Source: JBCDBL01 sp039183635 (GTDB lineage Bacteria; Pseudomonadota; Alphaproteobacteria; Caulobacterales; Parvularculaceae). Taken from it: a stretch of DNA of 26,957 nt. Below are positions 16,810 to 24,581 of this stretch, piece by piece; within the stretch, counting starts at the first letter, position 1, and every line of letters starts with the position of its first letter. The DNA is taken from positions 1-26,957 of the forward strand of contig JBCDBL010000053.1 of the NCBI GenBank assembly GCA_039183635.1. The letters run 5' to 3'. The position numbers were made by a program, and so were the translations under genes. The notes beneath the pieces are model-generated. The model saw only the letters and a program-made list of their open reading frames with translations. It did no database searches and was not told the DNA's origin.

Positions 16810-17868
16810 TCAATTCACAATTTCAATAACTTGCACCGCATCTTTTTCCATAACCCTTACTGGTAAAGCGGTCTCCAGCAGGTCCAGCAGACCGTCAACA
16901 TCATCGGCGGGAAAGGCGCCGGACAATCGGAGCTTGCGGGCGGCGGCGTCGATTTTAATGGGTGTGTCCGCGTATCGATTAAGATCGGCCACAATGTCGC
17001 CGAGAGGCGCATTCAGATAAACAAGCTGACCGCTTCGCCAGGCCCCAATCTCCTCCACGGCTATGACGCGTTTCTGCCCCAGACCGTTTGTGCGTGAGGC
17101 GGTGATGCGCTCCCCCGCGGTAAGCGTCGCCGATTGCACCATGCTGCGGCTGGCGTCGGCTTCCCAAGCCGAAACGGCATCCGTTTCCCCGATCACCAGC
17201 GCATGCGTCACCCGGACCGAGCCTTCAGAGACCGACACGTCGACACGGTCGCCGCGGCGCTGTAGGTCAAACGCCGTACCGGTAACGATGACTTTGGCGC
17301 CGCCTATTTCGACAATAAAGGGCGCATCAGGGTTTTTGGCGACGTGGAAAAATGCATGGCCTGATAAAAGCTTCGCCGTGCGTAAGCCCTCACCAACCAT
17401 AAAACTGATTTCAGACAACGCACCCAGCGTAACCATAGAACCATCCGTTAACGTTACATCGCGAACCTCGCGTGGTGCGGTAACGTAGGTTGCAACGACG
17501 GGCGCGTCGGCGGCCATGTTTCCTGAAGGTGTTTTGTGTAAAAAGGGCAGTGCGACGAAAACAGCCGCAAGCGCAGCGAACGCTGCAACGCCTCCAGCCG
17601 CCAATAACCGTATTGATGATTGCCAGGAACGCACCACGCCAGCACCGGTCTGCTCATCGGGCAGGGGTTGATCGAGCGCCGGATCATAATCGAGAGCGCC
17701 AAGCCCCTTCCATATGACTTCCGCTTCAGCGTATGCGGCTGCATGTAAGGGATCGGCTGCCATCCAACGATCAAATGCGCGACGATCTTCACGGTCCAAT
17801 TCAGCACCATCGATCCGTGCACGCCACTCATGGGCCTCCGCTCGGATGTCGCCTATGCGTTCAGTCAT
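16810..17868 (-). CDS. FecR-family anti-sigma / signal-transducing regulator
   Basis: 352 aa. N-terminal cytoplasmic DUF4880-type segment (EWRARIDGAELDREDRRAFDRW, DPLHAAAYAEAE) binds the sigma factor. One membrane helix lies about residues 88-109. The periplasmic FecR domain follows about 130-235 (PREVRDVTLTDGSMVTLGALSEISF, GHAFFHVAKN, VTGTAFDLQ), and a C-terminal DUF4974-like STN-contact domain about 275-345 (VYLNAPLGDIVADLNRY). Its start overlaps the FecI stop (ATGA), so the two are coupled. Loaded receptor would signal through FecR to free or activate FecI. Confidence 0.93.
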   Translation of the reverse strand: MTERIGDIRAEAHEWRARIDGAELDREDRRAFDRWMAADPLHAAAYAEAEVIWKGLGALDYDPALDQPLPDEQTGAGVVRSWQSSIRLLAAGGVAAFAALAAVFVALPFLHKTPSGNMAADAPVVATYVTAPREVRDVTLTDGSMVTLGALSEISFMVGEGLRTAKLLSGHAFFHVAKNPDAPFIVEIGGAKVIVTGTAFDLQRRGDRVDVSVSEGSVRVTHALVIGETDAVSAWEADASRSMVQSATLTAGERITASRTNGLGQKRVIAVEEIGAWRSGQLVYLNAPLGDIVADLNRYADTPIKIDAAARKLRLSGAFPADDVDGLLDLLETALPVRVMEKDAVQVIEIVN

Positions 17869-18440
17869 TCCGCCGCCCTCACGTCCGGTAATGCTTCAGC
17901 CTTGATGACGGCTTCGGTGATCAAGCGGGTTGCAATGCCTACATGGCGGATTGCGGCTGTTCGTGTAACGCCGCACCTTTTACCCGCCTCGTCAAGCGTG
18001 AGACCGTGAACGCGATGGAGCATAAAAATACGGCGGCGGCGTTCAGGCATACCAGCCAATACCTCCATAACAATATTCAGCAGATCCTTCGCCATAAAGA
18101 CGCGTTCGGGGTCAATAACGTCACATGTCTCGCCAAAAAAGCGGCGCTCAATTTCCCCGGCGTTGCCCCTCTTAACAGCGTCCCGGCGTTTTTCAGTCAT
18201 GATGATATTGCGCGCAGCGATCCAGAGATAACTCTCTGGGTCTTGAATTTTCGACAAATCCGGTCTGTCGCCAAGCCTTGAAAACGCCGCTTGCGCCACA
18301 TCTTCGGGATCTGGCGGACCCGCCCCATAGGTCCGAGCCAAGCCCGTTTTCAGTTTCAAAAAATAGCGACGATATAAGCGTTCCAGTGCAGTATTGTTCG
18401 GTTGCCTCAACCCTGTTTGCTTGCCGCGGCCGCCAAACAT
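17865..18440 (-). CDS. FecI-like ECF RNA polymerase sigma factor
   Basis: About 191 aa. Sigma region 2 about residues 20-85 (DPEDVAQAAFSRL, DPESYLWIAARNIIMTEKRR) and region 4 about 125-180 (GMPERRRRIFMLHRVHGLTLDEAGKRCGVTR), joined by a short linker as in group-4 sigma factors. ATG at 18440 and GTG at 18443 are adjacent; neither has a clear Shine-Dalgarno. It should direct transcription of the downstream TonB receptor under control of the co-transcribed FecR. Confidence 0.92.
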   Translation of the reverse strand: MFGGRGKQTGLRQPNNTALERLYRRYFLKLKTGLARTYGAGPPDPEDVAQAAFSRLGDRPDLSKIQDPESYLWIAARNIIMTEKRRDAVKRGNAGEIERRFFGETCDVIDPERVFMAKDLLNIVMEVLAGMPERRRRIFMLHRVHGLTLDEAGKRCGVTRTAAIRHVGIATRLITEAVIKAEALPDVRAAE

Positions 18441-18443
18441 CAC

Positions 18444-18779
18444 GTAAAATCACACTGACCAGCAGGTCCAGGTGATGAACCGAGAATTCTCATTGTTTGC
18501 GGTCGGCACGCCACCTTAACCACGCCACTGCTCCACAGCGCTCACCCTACGCCATTCCCTCTACTGTTTTGTAGCATTCTAACAATTGAATGCATAACCG
18601 CAATGCGATTAGGCGCCAAACGGACTTTCGCGCCCTCACAGTCCCTTCAAAATGTGACTGGAACAGAAAAATAGTTGGTCGTGCGTGTGACCGCAATATT
18701 GAAGCTGCGAGACAGGCAAGCCCAAGAATTCGGAAGAACTGCCTGCTTGTCTTCGTGAAGCGGAAAATTGCTTTAGGGT
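18444..18779. other. 336-base gene-free region upstream of the sigma factor
   Basis: No convincing gene on either strand; a 91-codon minus-strand frame here has no family features. A 10-bp palindrome GAGAATTCTC at 18482-18491, about 42 bases before the sigma start, resembles half of an iron-regulator (Fur) box. The region is less GC-rich than the flanking coding sequence and should contain the fecI promoter. Confidence 0.4.
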
Positions 18780-20318
18780 CTAACTCTTTGTCAGTGCGAC
18801 GATAGCTGGCGTCTTGCCCCATCCGTCTGACGCCGTCAGGGTTACCTCACCGCTGCTAATTTGTACGCTTATCTTTGAATTCGTCATCATGGCCGCGTTT
18901 TCGTACGCGAATAAATCACCCGGCAAAACAATCTTTACAGACCGCTCTATCGGCTGTTCCAGCAGCAAAAGATAATATTTGTCGCCGCGTTTTACCGCAC
19001 CTACGCGAACAGTCTGTTCAGGCAAAAGAACGGGACGGGTGTCTTGCAGGGCGGCGGCGTTGAGTTGCAGCCACGCGCCAATGCTTTCAAGACGCGCGGC
19101 CTGGGCCGGATCGATCCGCGCATCGCCCCTGGGGCCAACATTCAGTAAAACATTTCCGTTGTAGGACGCCGCTTGCGCCAGCATCTGAACAATTGATTCA
19201 AGCGTTATCAGATCCGCTTCAGTTTCCGCACGATTATAACCAAACGAATGGCCGATGCCCCTTGTGGCTTCCCACTCGAACGGCAAAATCTCATCAAATA
19301 TGGTGTATTCCGGCGTGCGTACATCCCACACGGGCGGCTTGGGCGGGATGAGACCTGTCATGCCTTTAGGCCGGTCGAATACCCCCAAACGCAAAAATCC
19401 CCTCAAGCTTATCCATCGATCATTGGTTAGTCCGTCCGGAACAGTGTTATAATAATGAGCGAGAATAGAGAAGACAGCTTTCTGACTCGGATACCCAATA
19501 TCATTCCAAAGGTAATCCGGGCGGTACCGATCAATCAGCTCATAGTATTGAGCATTCGCATACTGTATATACCCATCTTTTTTGCCAGGCATATTCAGAA
19601 ACAGGTCAGAAAAGTTATCGACCCGTTGCGGTCGAAAGGTCCAATCTACACCGCCGGAATAATAAACCCCGAAGCGCAACCCCTGTCCGCGCACCGCTTC
19701 TGCAAGTTCGCCGACGACATCCCGTCTTGTTCCCCATTGCGAAACGTGCGGGTTCGGTGTCGCGCTAGGCCAGAGCAGAAATCCGTCATGATGTTTTGCG
19801 ACCAGCACGACATAGCGCGCGCCTGAGCGTTTAAAAAGCCGCGCCCAATCATCCGGATCCCAATCTTCAAGCGCTTCGTTGAAAGATCGCCCGAAATATT
19901 CGTAGGGGTGGTTTTCTCCATAAGTGTTGCGGTGAAACTCTGCGGTTGGCCCATCTTCGAACAGCATCGTATTGCGATACCATTCTGCGTAAGCGTTGTA
20001 TTTAAAGCCGGTTTTCCCTTCCTCTATGTTTGGCTGCGGTGCAAAAGCGGGGATGGAGTAAGGGCCCCAGTGAATAAAAACTCCAAACTTCGCGTCCTTG
20101 AACCAATCGGGAACGGTGTGGCGCTTCAAGCTTGCTTCGTTCGGATCGAAAAGACCGGACGCTGAAGGCTGCACGTCTGCGCCACAGCCCGTCAGCATTC
20201 CTATGCTTGCACATGTCGCAGAAAAACCGGCTGCATTAAGCAAAGCTCTGCGTCGCGTTAAGGGCGTCATGATCTTCTGCGGCGCAAGCGCTGTTGTATC
20301 TCGTCTTCCCTCGGTCAT
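18780..20318 (-). CDS. GH29 alpha-L-fucosidase-like glycosidase, Tat-exported lipoprotein
   Basis: 512 aa from 20318, or 496 aa from the ATG at 20270, which places TRRRALLNAA right after the start. Twin-arginine signal plus lipobox LTGC (Cys45 in the long form) predict a membrane-anchored lipoprotein in the periplasm or outer membrane. Catalytic domain: DWFKDAKFGVFIHWGPYS at about 71-88, AKHHDGFLLW 174-183, WGTRRD 195-200, and RPDYLWNDIG with Asp273 as the GH29 nucleophile. A beta-sandwich-like C-terminus follows about 430-512. The family releases alpha-L-fucose from glycans such as fucoidan. There is no accompanying fucose pathway in the window, so the gene stands alone beside the mobile region. 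Confidence 0.9.
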   Translation of the reverse strand: MTEGRRDTTALAPQKIMTPLTRRRALLNAAGFSATCASIGMLTGCGADVQPSASGLFDPNEASLKRHTVPDWFKDAKFGVFIHWGPYSIPAFAPQPNIEEGKTGFKYNAYAEWYRNTMLFEDGPTAEFHRNTYGENHPYEYFGRSFNEALEDWDPDDWARLFKRSGARYVVLVAKHHDGFLLWPSATPNPHVSQWGTRRDVVGELAEAVRGQGLRFGVYYSGGVDWTFRPQRVDNFSDLFLNMPGKKDGYIQYANAQYYELIDRYRPDYLWNDIGYPSQKAVFSILAHYYNTVPDGLTNDRWISLRGFLRLGVFDRPKGMTGLIPPKPPVWDVRTPEYTIFDEILPFEWEATRGIGHSFGYNRAETEADLITLESIVQMLAQAASYNGNVLLNVGPRGDARIDPAQAARLESIGAWLQLNAAALQDTRPVLLPEQTVRVGAVKRGDKYYLLLLEQPIERSVKIVLPGDLFAYENAAMMTNSKISVQISSGEVTLTASDGWGKTPAIVALTKS

Positions 20319-20394
20319 TTAGAAAATCGCCTTTCATAGCAACAGCCAATAGCCCAAAGAATTGCGTACAATGTACATTTAATGACACTTCTAC

Positions 20395-20637
20395 TTGAAT
20401 TTCGATATGAAAAGAAGGGTGAAAACGTTTCGTTGCTGCAACCTCAATTCCTTACGCCACACCTTGGCGCGCTATCTCAGATCTAAAGGAGTTCCGGTTT
20501 GGGAAGGGGCGGCGCTCTTGGGATACAAGACGCCAAATTACTCAACACCTGAAATCTATGCGCCGTACGATCCAAATAATTTGGAAAACGCCATCACGGC
20601 GATGAACGGGCCGCACGCCCGATTTGCTGCGTGGTGA
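20395..20637 (+). pseudogene. Tyrosine recombinase/integrase, C-terminal remnant
   Basis: 80 codons containing the C-terminal catalytic core: SLRHTLARYLRSKGVP (His-x-x-Arg box region), WEGAALLGYK where the family usually has LLGHK, and TPEIYAPYDP with the nucleophile Tyr. The N-terminal domain and the first catalytic Arg are missing, and His-to-Tyr in LLGYK removes a catalytic residue, so this is decayed. It marks the left side of the accessory region and is unrelated in sequence detail to the complete recombinase at 25750-26391. Confidence 0.7.
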
Positions 20638-20713
20638 TTTTACGCACCAACAAAACGCTGTTCCATAAATATTTGATTTTGTTTGGCAATCTGGCGACCC
20701 CGGCAGGTGTCTT

Positions 20714-21006
20714 TCCCCCCTAAAAGTGGGCCAGAATTTTCATTGATTTCAAAACAAGGTGATGGTTTTCGATGGCTCGCAAACGTTTCAAAGACGAAGA
20801 TATTCTAAACCTGCTTCGGCAGATTGATATCGAGCTTTCCAGCGGTCATGACGTATCAAGCGCTTGCCGAAAAGCCGGAATCAGCAGCGCAACCTATTAC
20901 GCATGGTGAAAAAAGTTCGGCGGCATGGGCAAGTCGCAACTGCAGGAAAAGAAGGCTTTGGAAAAAGAAAACCAACGATTGAAGAAGATCGTCTTGGAGA
21001 AGACTG
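20714..21006 (+). mobile_element. IS3-family insertion sequence remnant (orfA, broken)
   Basis: From the ATG at 20772 the frame reads MARKRFKDEDILNLLRQIDI, then SACRKAGISSATYYAW, a TGA at 20907-20909, then KKFGGMGKSQL and KALEKENQRLKKIV, the helix-turn-helix plus leucine-zipper layout of IS3-type OrfA. The stop falls where the family normally has Arg (CGA to TGA). Homology ends at about 21006, where the frame runs into RHS sequence; orfB is absent. The upstream CCCCCCTAAAAGTGGGCC (about 20714-20731) resembles a left end of this family, but no right end is seen. Confidence 0.7.
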
Positions 21007-21247
21007 CAGCATGCGAATCCCTCGCATCCTGCTCCGGCGGTTCGGATGAGGCTAAAACCGAAATCACATACCAGACGGGCAGCAGCAGTGTTGCATCTAA
21101 CATATTGCCAACGTCTAAATTAACAGGCTCCGGCGACAGCACGCTGACTGCGACAACAAGTTTTACGTATAACGACTTCGGGAACGTCACGTCTGAAGAT
21201 GGTCCGCTCGCAGGAACTACTGATACGGTTCATTTCGCTATGACGCT
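21007..21247 (+). pseudogene. RHS repeat gene, 5' remnant in a different frame
   Basis: In the frame following the IS3 remnant, ITYQTGSSS, TTSFTYNDFGNVTSEDG and GTTDTVHF are RHS/YD-type repeats. At about 21233-21236 the sense must shift by -1 to continue as FRYDAMRQVLGVITPDPDG in the main RHS frame. The RHS N-terminus is missing, replaced by the IS remnant. Confidence 0.65.
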
Positions 21248-23758
21248 ATGCGTCAGGTTTTGGGCGTCATTACGCCAGATCCAGACGGAACGGGAACTGG
21301 CAATACGCTAAAACGCCGAGCAACGAAGATGACCTATAATCTCGACGGTCAGCCGACCAAGGTGGAGCAGGGGACCGTCAACGGGATCATCGATACGGAT
21401 TGGGCGGCCTTCGCACCATTGCAAGAACAGGCCTATCAATACGATAGCCTTGGCCGTCTAGAGGCGGAGCGGTTCAAGGCGGGCGGAGTCACCCACGCCC
21501 TTGTGCAGTATGCCTATGATAACGCCAACCGTCCGACGTGCGTCGCACAACGAATGAACGCGACTCTGTTCGCTTCACCGCCGAGTGACGTCTGCGCCCT
21601 GGGCACAGCCGGAAACTTTGGCAATGACCGCATCAGCAAGACATTCTACAACGCCGCCGATGAAGTAACGAAAGTAACGACGGCGCTGAATACAACTGTC
21701 GCTCGAGACGCCATCACCTACACCTACACCTCGTCTGGTCTCGTTGAGACCATGACGGACGCCAAGGGCAACAAGACCACATATGAGTATGACAGTTTCA
21801 ACCGCCCGCTGAAAACCCGCTTCCCGTCCAAGACCACGACAGGAACGAGTTCAACAACGGATTATGAAGAAAACACTTATAACGCTGCGTACCAAGTCAC
21901 GGCCCAACGTCGCCGGGACGGGACGATGTTCAACTTCACCTTCGACGATCTCGGCCGCCTGACCTTGAAAGATGCGCCGGGCGGCGAGAATGACATCAGC
22001 TACACTTACGACAACCTTGGTCAAATGCTGACGGCCGCCTACACGGGCCATACGGAGACTATGGTCTATGACGCCCTTGGCCGCATGACCAGCCAGTCCA
22101 GACCTTTGGGTGCAATATCTTATGAGTATGACCTTGCAGGGCGAACTACGAGGATCACCTATCCGGGTTCGCCGTCTTTTTATGTGAGCTACGATTATGA
22201 CCATGTCGGCGCCCTCATGGCGGTGCGAGAGAATGGGGCGACATCTGGCATCGGGGTTCTGGCCACGTACAGCTATGACGATCTTGGTCGCCGCACGGGT
22301 CTCATCCGAGGCAACGGACCGTCCACGACCTATGGCTATGACACGGCGGTGCGTTTGAAGGATCTCGACAATGATCTTGGCGGCAGCCCGGCGACACGAC
22401 ATGATTTCAACTCAGACTTCACCTACAATCCGTCGGGCCAGATCGCCTCAATGATGGTGAGCAATACGCTGTTCGAGAACGCGCCGACCGTCGAGCTGAC
22501 GACTACCTATTCCGTCAACGGTCTCAACCAGCTTGAGGACCAGATACAGGGTGCGATTACGCGAAACTTTACGCATGATGACCGTGGGAACCTCACCGAT
22601 GATGGGTCCCGCACTTATGGCTATGACAGCGATAATCGTCTGACGAGCGCGTCTGGTGGATCGGCGTTTGCGTACGATCCTTTGGGTCGGCTAAAGCAGA
22701 CGGTCGGCGGCGTGACGGCCAAATTTCTTTATTCCCGGGTTCAAGCCGTTGCGGAGTATGATGGATCGAACAATCTACTGCGGCGCTACGTGTTCGGGGC
22801 GGGCCTGGACGAGGTATTGGTCTGGTATGAGGGGTCTGGGACGTCTGACCGTCGGTTCCTTGTAGCAGACGAGAGGGGTTCTATTACTGCTGTAACGAAT
22901 GCATCTGGCGGTGTCATACAAGTGAATAAATACGACCCTTACGGTGTGCCTGAGGCAAGCAATCTCGGCCGATATCAATATACGGGTCAAATGTGGCTCG
23001 ATGAGGCGCAGCTCTATTTCTATAAGAACCGTGTCTATAATCCGAAAATTGGACGATTCCTGCAGACGTATCCAATTGGGTATGCAGATGGTATGAATGT
23101 CTATGCCTATGTCGGCGGGGATCCGATTAATGCAACAGATCCATGGGGGCTGTGCGCACACGATAGCTGCATCACAGTTGATGCGCCGTCTGGGCCGCGC
23201 TTGGGCAATATCGACTGGGATCCATTTAACCGTAGCAATACGATTAGACGATTGAGTGGTGAGGATGATGAGAACAAAGGGCCTGGCTATGGGCGGGAAA
23301 GTGGTTCACTTCTGGATAAAACAAAAAGTTTTACTTGTGCAGTACTGAATAATTCTGCTTTCCAAGCTACAGTTTCGGGTGCTGTTGGTGGTGCAGTGAC
23401 AGGGTTCTTTGTCGGCGGAATAGCTGGCGCAGTCACGGGCGGTATCGCTGGTGGAGTAGCTGGAGCTGTTACACAAGGAGCAACTGACAGATTTGGGGCA
23501 CCTCCAAGGGTCGCTGCTGCCGTAGTTGGTGCCGGTGCTGAAGTATTGACTGGAGTTGCTGCTCCTGGTGCAGTAGGCGGTGCAGTTGGTGGGGCCGTTG
23601 GAGGTGTCGCAGGTGGTACTATTGGTGGGGCTATCGGGGGTGGCGGATCGAGTGCTTTAAATGCTTACAAAGCGCCGATTATACCTCAGCAGGGTTTAGC
23701 ACGTTCAGTTGCAGGAAGTTTTGCTAAAGGGGCCGCGGTCGGGGGGCTGCCGGTTTAG
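21248..23758 (+). CDS. RHS/YD-repeat polymorphic toxin, 5'-truncated, with glycine-zipper tip
   Basis: 836-codon open frame. Residues 1-600 are YD repeats (YDNANRP, YEYDSFNRPLKTR, YDNLGQM, YDALGRM, YDDLGRRTG), which form the hollow RHS cocoon. The core ends with GRFLQTYPIGYADGMNVYAYVGGDPINATDPWGL; PINATDPWGL matches the PxxxxDPxGL self-cleavage box, ending at Leu635 (23150-23152). The tip from 23153 is unlike the core: a hydrophilic start, then two glycine-zipper stretches (about 23377-23481 and 23566-23646) such as GGIAGAVTGGIAGGVAG and GGAVGGAVGGVAGG. The in-frame end GGLPV-stop appears to be a -1 frame break; a conserved tail continues to 23823. ATG 21248 is internal to the RHS homology, so translation is doubtful: no N-terminal export part remains. 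Composition becomes more AT-rich in the tip. Confidence 0.8.
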   Translation: MRQVLGVITPDPDGTGTGNTLKRRATKMTYNLDGQPTKVEQGTVNGIIDTDWAAFAPLQEQAYQYDSLGRLEAERFKAGGVTHALVQYAYDNANRPTCVAQRMNATLFASPPSDVCALGTAGNFGNDRISKTFYNAADEVTKVTTALNTTVARDAITYTYTSSGLVETMTDAKGNKTTYEYDSFNRPLKTRFPSKTTTGTSSTTDYEENTYNAAYQVTAQRRRDGTMFNFTFDDLGRLTLKDAPGGENDISYTYDNLGQMLTAAYTGHTETMVYDALGRMTSQSRPLGAISYEYDLAGRTTRITYPGSPSFYVSYDYDHVGALMAVRENGATSGIGVLATYSYDDLGRRTGLIRGNGPSTTYGYDTAVRLKDLDNDLGGSPATRHDFNSDFTYNPSGQIASMMVSNTLFENAPTVELTTTYSVNGLNQLEDQIQGAITRNFTHDDRGNLTDDGSRTYGYDSDNRLTSASGGSAFAYDPLGRLKQTVGGVTAKFLYSRVQAVAEYDGSNNLLRRYVFGAGLDEVLVWYEGSGTSDRRFLVADERGSITAVTNASGGVIQVNKYDPYGVPEASNLGRYQYTGQMWLDEAQLYFYKNRVYNPKIGRFLQTYPIGYADGMNVYAYVGGDPINATDPWGLCAHDSCITVDAPSGPRLGNIDWDPFNRSNTIRRLSGEDDENKGPGYGRESGSLLDKTKSFTCAVLNNSAFQATVSGAVGGAVTGFFVGGIAGAVTGGIAGGVAGAVTQGATDRFGAPPRVAAAVVGAGAEVLTGVAAPGAVGGAVGGAVGGVAGGTIGGAIGGGGSSALNAYKAPIIPQQGLARSVAGSFAKGAAVGGLPV

Positions 23759-23823
23759 CAGGTGCTGCAGCCGGCGCATTAACAGCAACTGGCATTAATC
23801 AACTTGCGCAAAGGTGTGGGTGA
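23746..23823 (+). other. Conserved RHS tip end, read in the -1 frame (copy 1)
   Basis: In the frame -1 to the RHS gene this reads AAGLAGAAAGALTATGINQ then LAQRCG and TGA at 23821-23823. It closely matches the tip end at 24207-24287, so it was coding. The break sits in a run of six G (23741-23746); a seventh would join it to the RHS frame. Confidence 0.65.
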
Positions 23824-23839
23824 AGGTTCTAAGTACAAA

Positions 23840-24052
23840 ATGCAAAATATGGTAAGTGCATTATGCTCAGTTTTGTCACTCGTATTTTTTACGTTCGTAT
23901 ACGTGAAATACGCAATGAGCTTCCTATATGAACTTTTTCAACTTGAAAGAACTGGTTTTGGTACTGACATAATTATTCTCATTTTTGCATTCTTTGTCTT
24001 AGTGCCACACTTGATTTGGTTACTCAGAGCCATGAATTGGGGCTCAAGATAG
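23840..24052 (+). CDS. Small two-TM protein, candidate immunity protein 1
   Basis: 70 aa from the ATG at 23840 (another ATG at 23849), 16 bases after the end of the tip-end reading frame and with a GAAGG 13 bases upstream. Two predicted membrane helices: ALCSVLSLVFFTFVYVKYA and DIIILIFAFFVLVPHLIWLL, separated by a short loop with FGT. It is a paralogue of the protein at 24293-24496: both keep F-G-[TA]-[DE]-I-I and V-P-H near the same positions. Position directly after an RHS tip and membrane nature fit an immunity protein for a membrane-acting toxin. No database family is claimed. Confidence 0.65.
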   Translation: MQNMVSALCSVLSLVFFTFVYVKYAMSFLYELFQLERTGFGTDIIILIFAFFVLVPHLIWLLRAMNWGSR

Positions 24053-24180
24053 CCTAATAGTATGATTGCGGGGTTATAATTGCAATTGTATGAAATATTA
24101 GCAATTGAAGGATGCGTTATTTCTACTGCGCTCCAATATCAAGAATTATAATCGTTACGTAGGCATGTTTATTACTGACC
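24053..24180. other. AT-rich spacer between the two tip/immunity units
   Basis: About 130 bases with no reading frame I can support. Probably degraded remains of the tip that once preceded the orphan end at 24181; no homology to copy 1 is visible by eye. Confidence 0.4.
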
Positions 24181-24287
24181 GCTTTTGGCGGTGCAGCTAA
24201 GGGAGGGCGGCTGGTTTGGCAGGCGCAACAGCCGGAGGTTTAACTCCTGCTGGAATTAATCAATTGGCACAAAGATGTAATGGTTAG
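24181..24287 (+). pseudogene. Orphan RHS tip end (copy 2)
   Basis: Reads AFGGAAKGG in one frame, then after a -1 step at about 24207 AAGLAGATAGGLTPAGINQ, LAQRCNG and TAG at 24285-24287. About 20 of 24 residues equal copy 1, while 11 of those 20 codons differ synonymously, so both were under protein-level selection. No start or RHS core precedes it: a displaced tip fragment. Confidence 0.7.
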
Positions 24288-24292
24288 AAAGT

Positions 24293-24496
24293 ATGAATAA
24301 AAAAGGGTTTGTACTGTCCATCACTTCGTTCGTAGTAAGTACGGCAGTCTTTTCATTTTATTTATCTGAAATTATTATTGACTTTTTTGGTTTAAATGAA
24401 AGTAATTTTGGTGCTGAAATAATTTTAGGAATCTACGTTGTATTTATCGTTGTGCCTCACGCTAGATGGGTGATGAACTACATCAATATGGATTGA
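24293..24496 (+). CDS. Small two-TM protein, candidate immunity protein 2
   Basis: 67 aa, ATG five bases after the orphan tip stop, with GAAAG only three to seven bases upstream (weak). Two membrane helices: VLSITSFVVSTAVFSFYL and EIILGIYVVFIVVPHARWV. Paralogue of the protein at 23840-24052 (shared FG-A/T-D/E-II and VPH), with low overall identity. The same tip-end/two-TM gene order occurs twice, which ties this protein family to the tip. Low GC compared with the rest of the window. Confidence 0.65.
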   Translation: MNKKGFVLSITSFVVSTAVFSFYLSEIIIDFFGLNESNFGAEIILGIYVVFIVVPHARWVMNYINMD

Positions 24497-24516
24497 ATAA
24501 ATATCAGGTTGGGAAA

Positions 24517-24551
24517 CCCAATGTTCGCTTTCCGACAAAGCGAACATTGGG
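24517..24551. other. Perfect 15-bp hairpin
   Basis: CCCAATGTTCGCTTT (24517-24531) pairs exactly with AAAGCGAACATTGGG (24537-24551) around a 5-base loop. It lies between two convergent genes (two-TM gene on +, small gene on -), a position suited to a bidirectional terminator, but there is no long T-run on either side. Confidence 0.5.
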
Positions 24552-24581
24552 GGGGTGCCCCTATTTCAATCCAAAATGCTA

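Noticed and set aside
18482..18491. Fur box upstream of fecI
   Set aside because: Only a 10-bp palindrome; too short to name as a Fur site without alignment, so noted only within the gene-free region.
18547..18822. 91-codon minus-strand frame after the fucosidase
   Set aside because: Overlaps the fucosidase 3' end, no family features and no plausible ribosome site.
23738..23752. Canonical programmed -1 frameshift heptamer
   Set aside because: Sequence is GTC GGG GGG CTG; it does not meet the X XXY YYZ rule, so only the frame break itself is reported.
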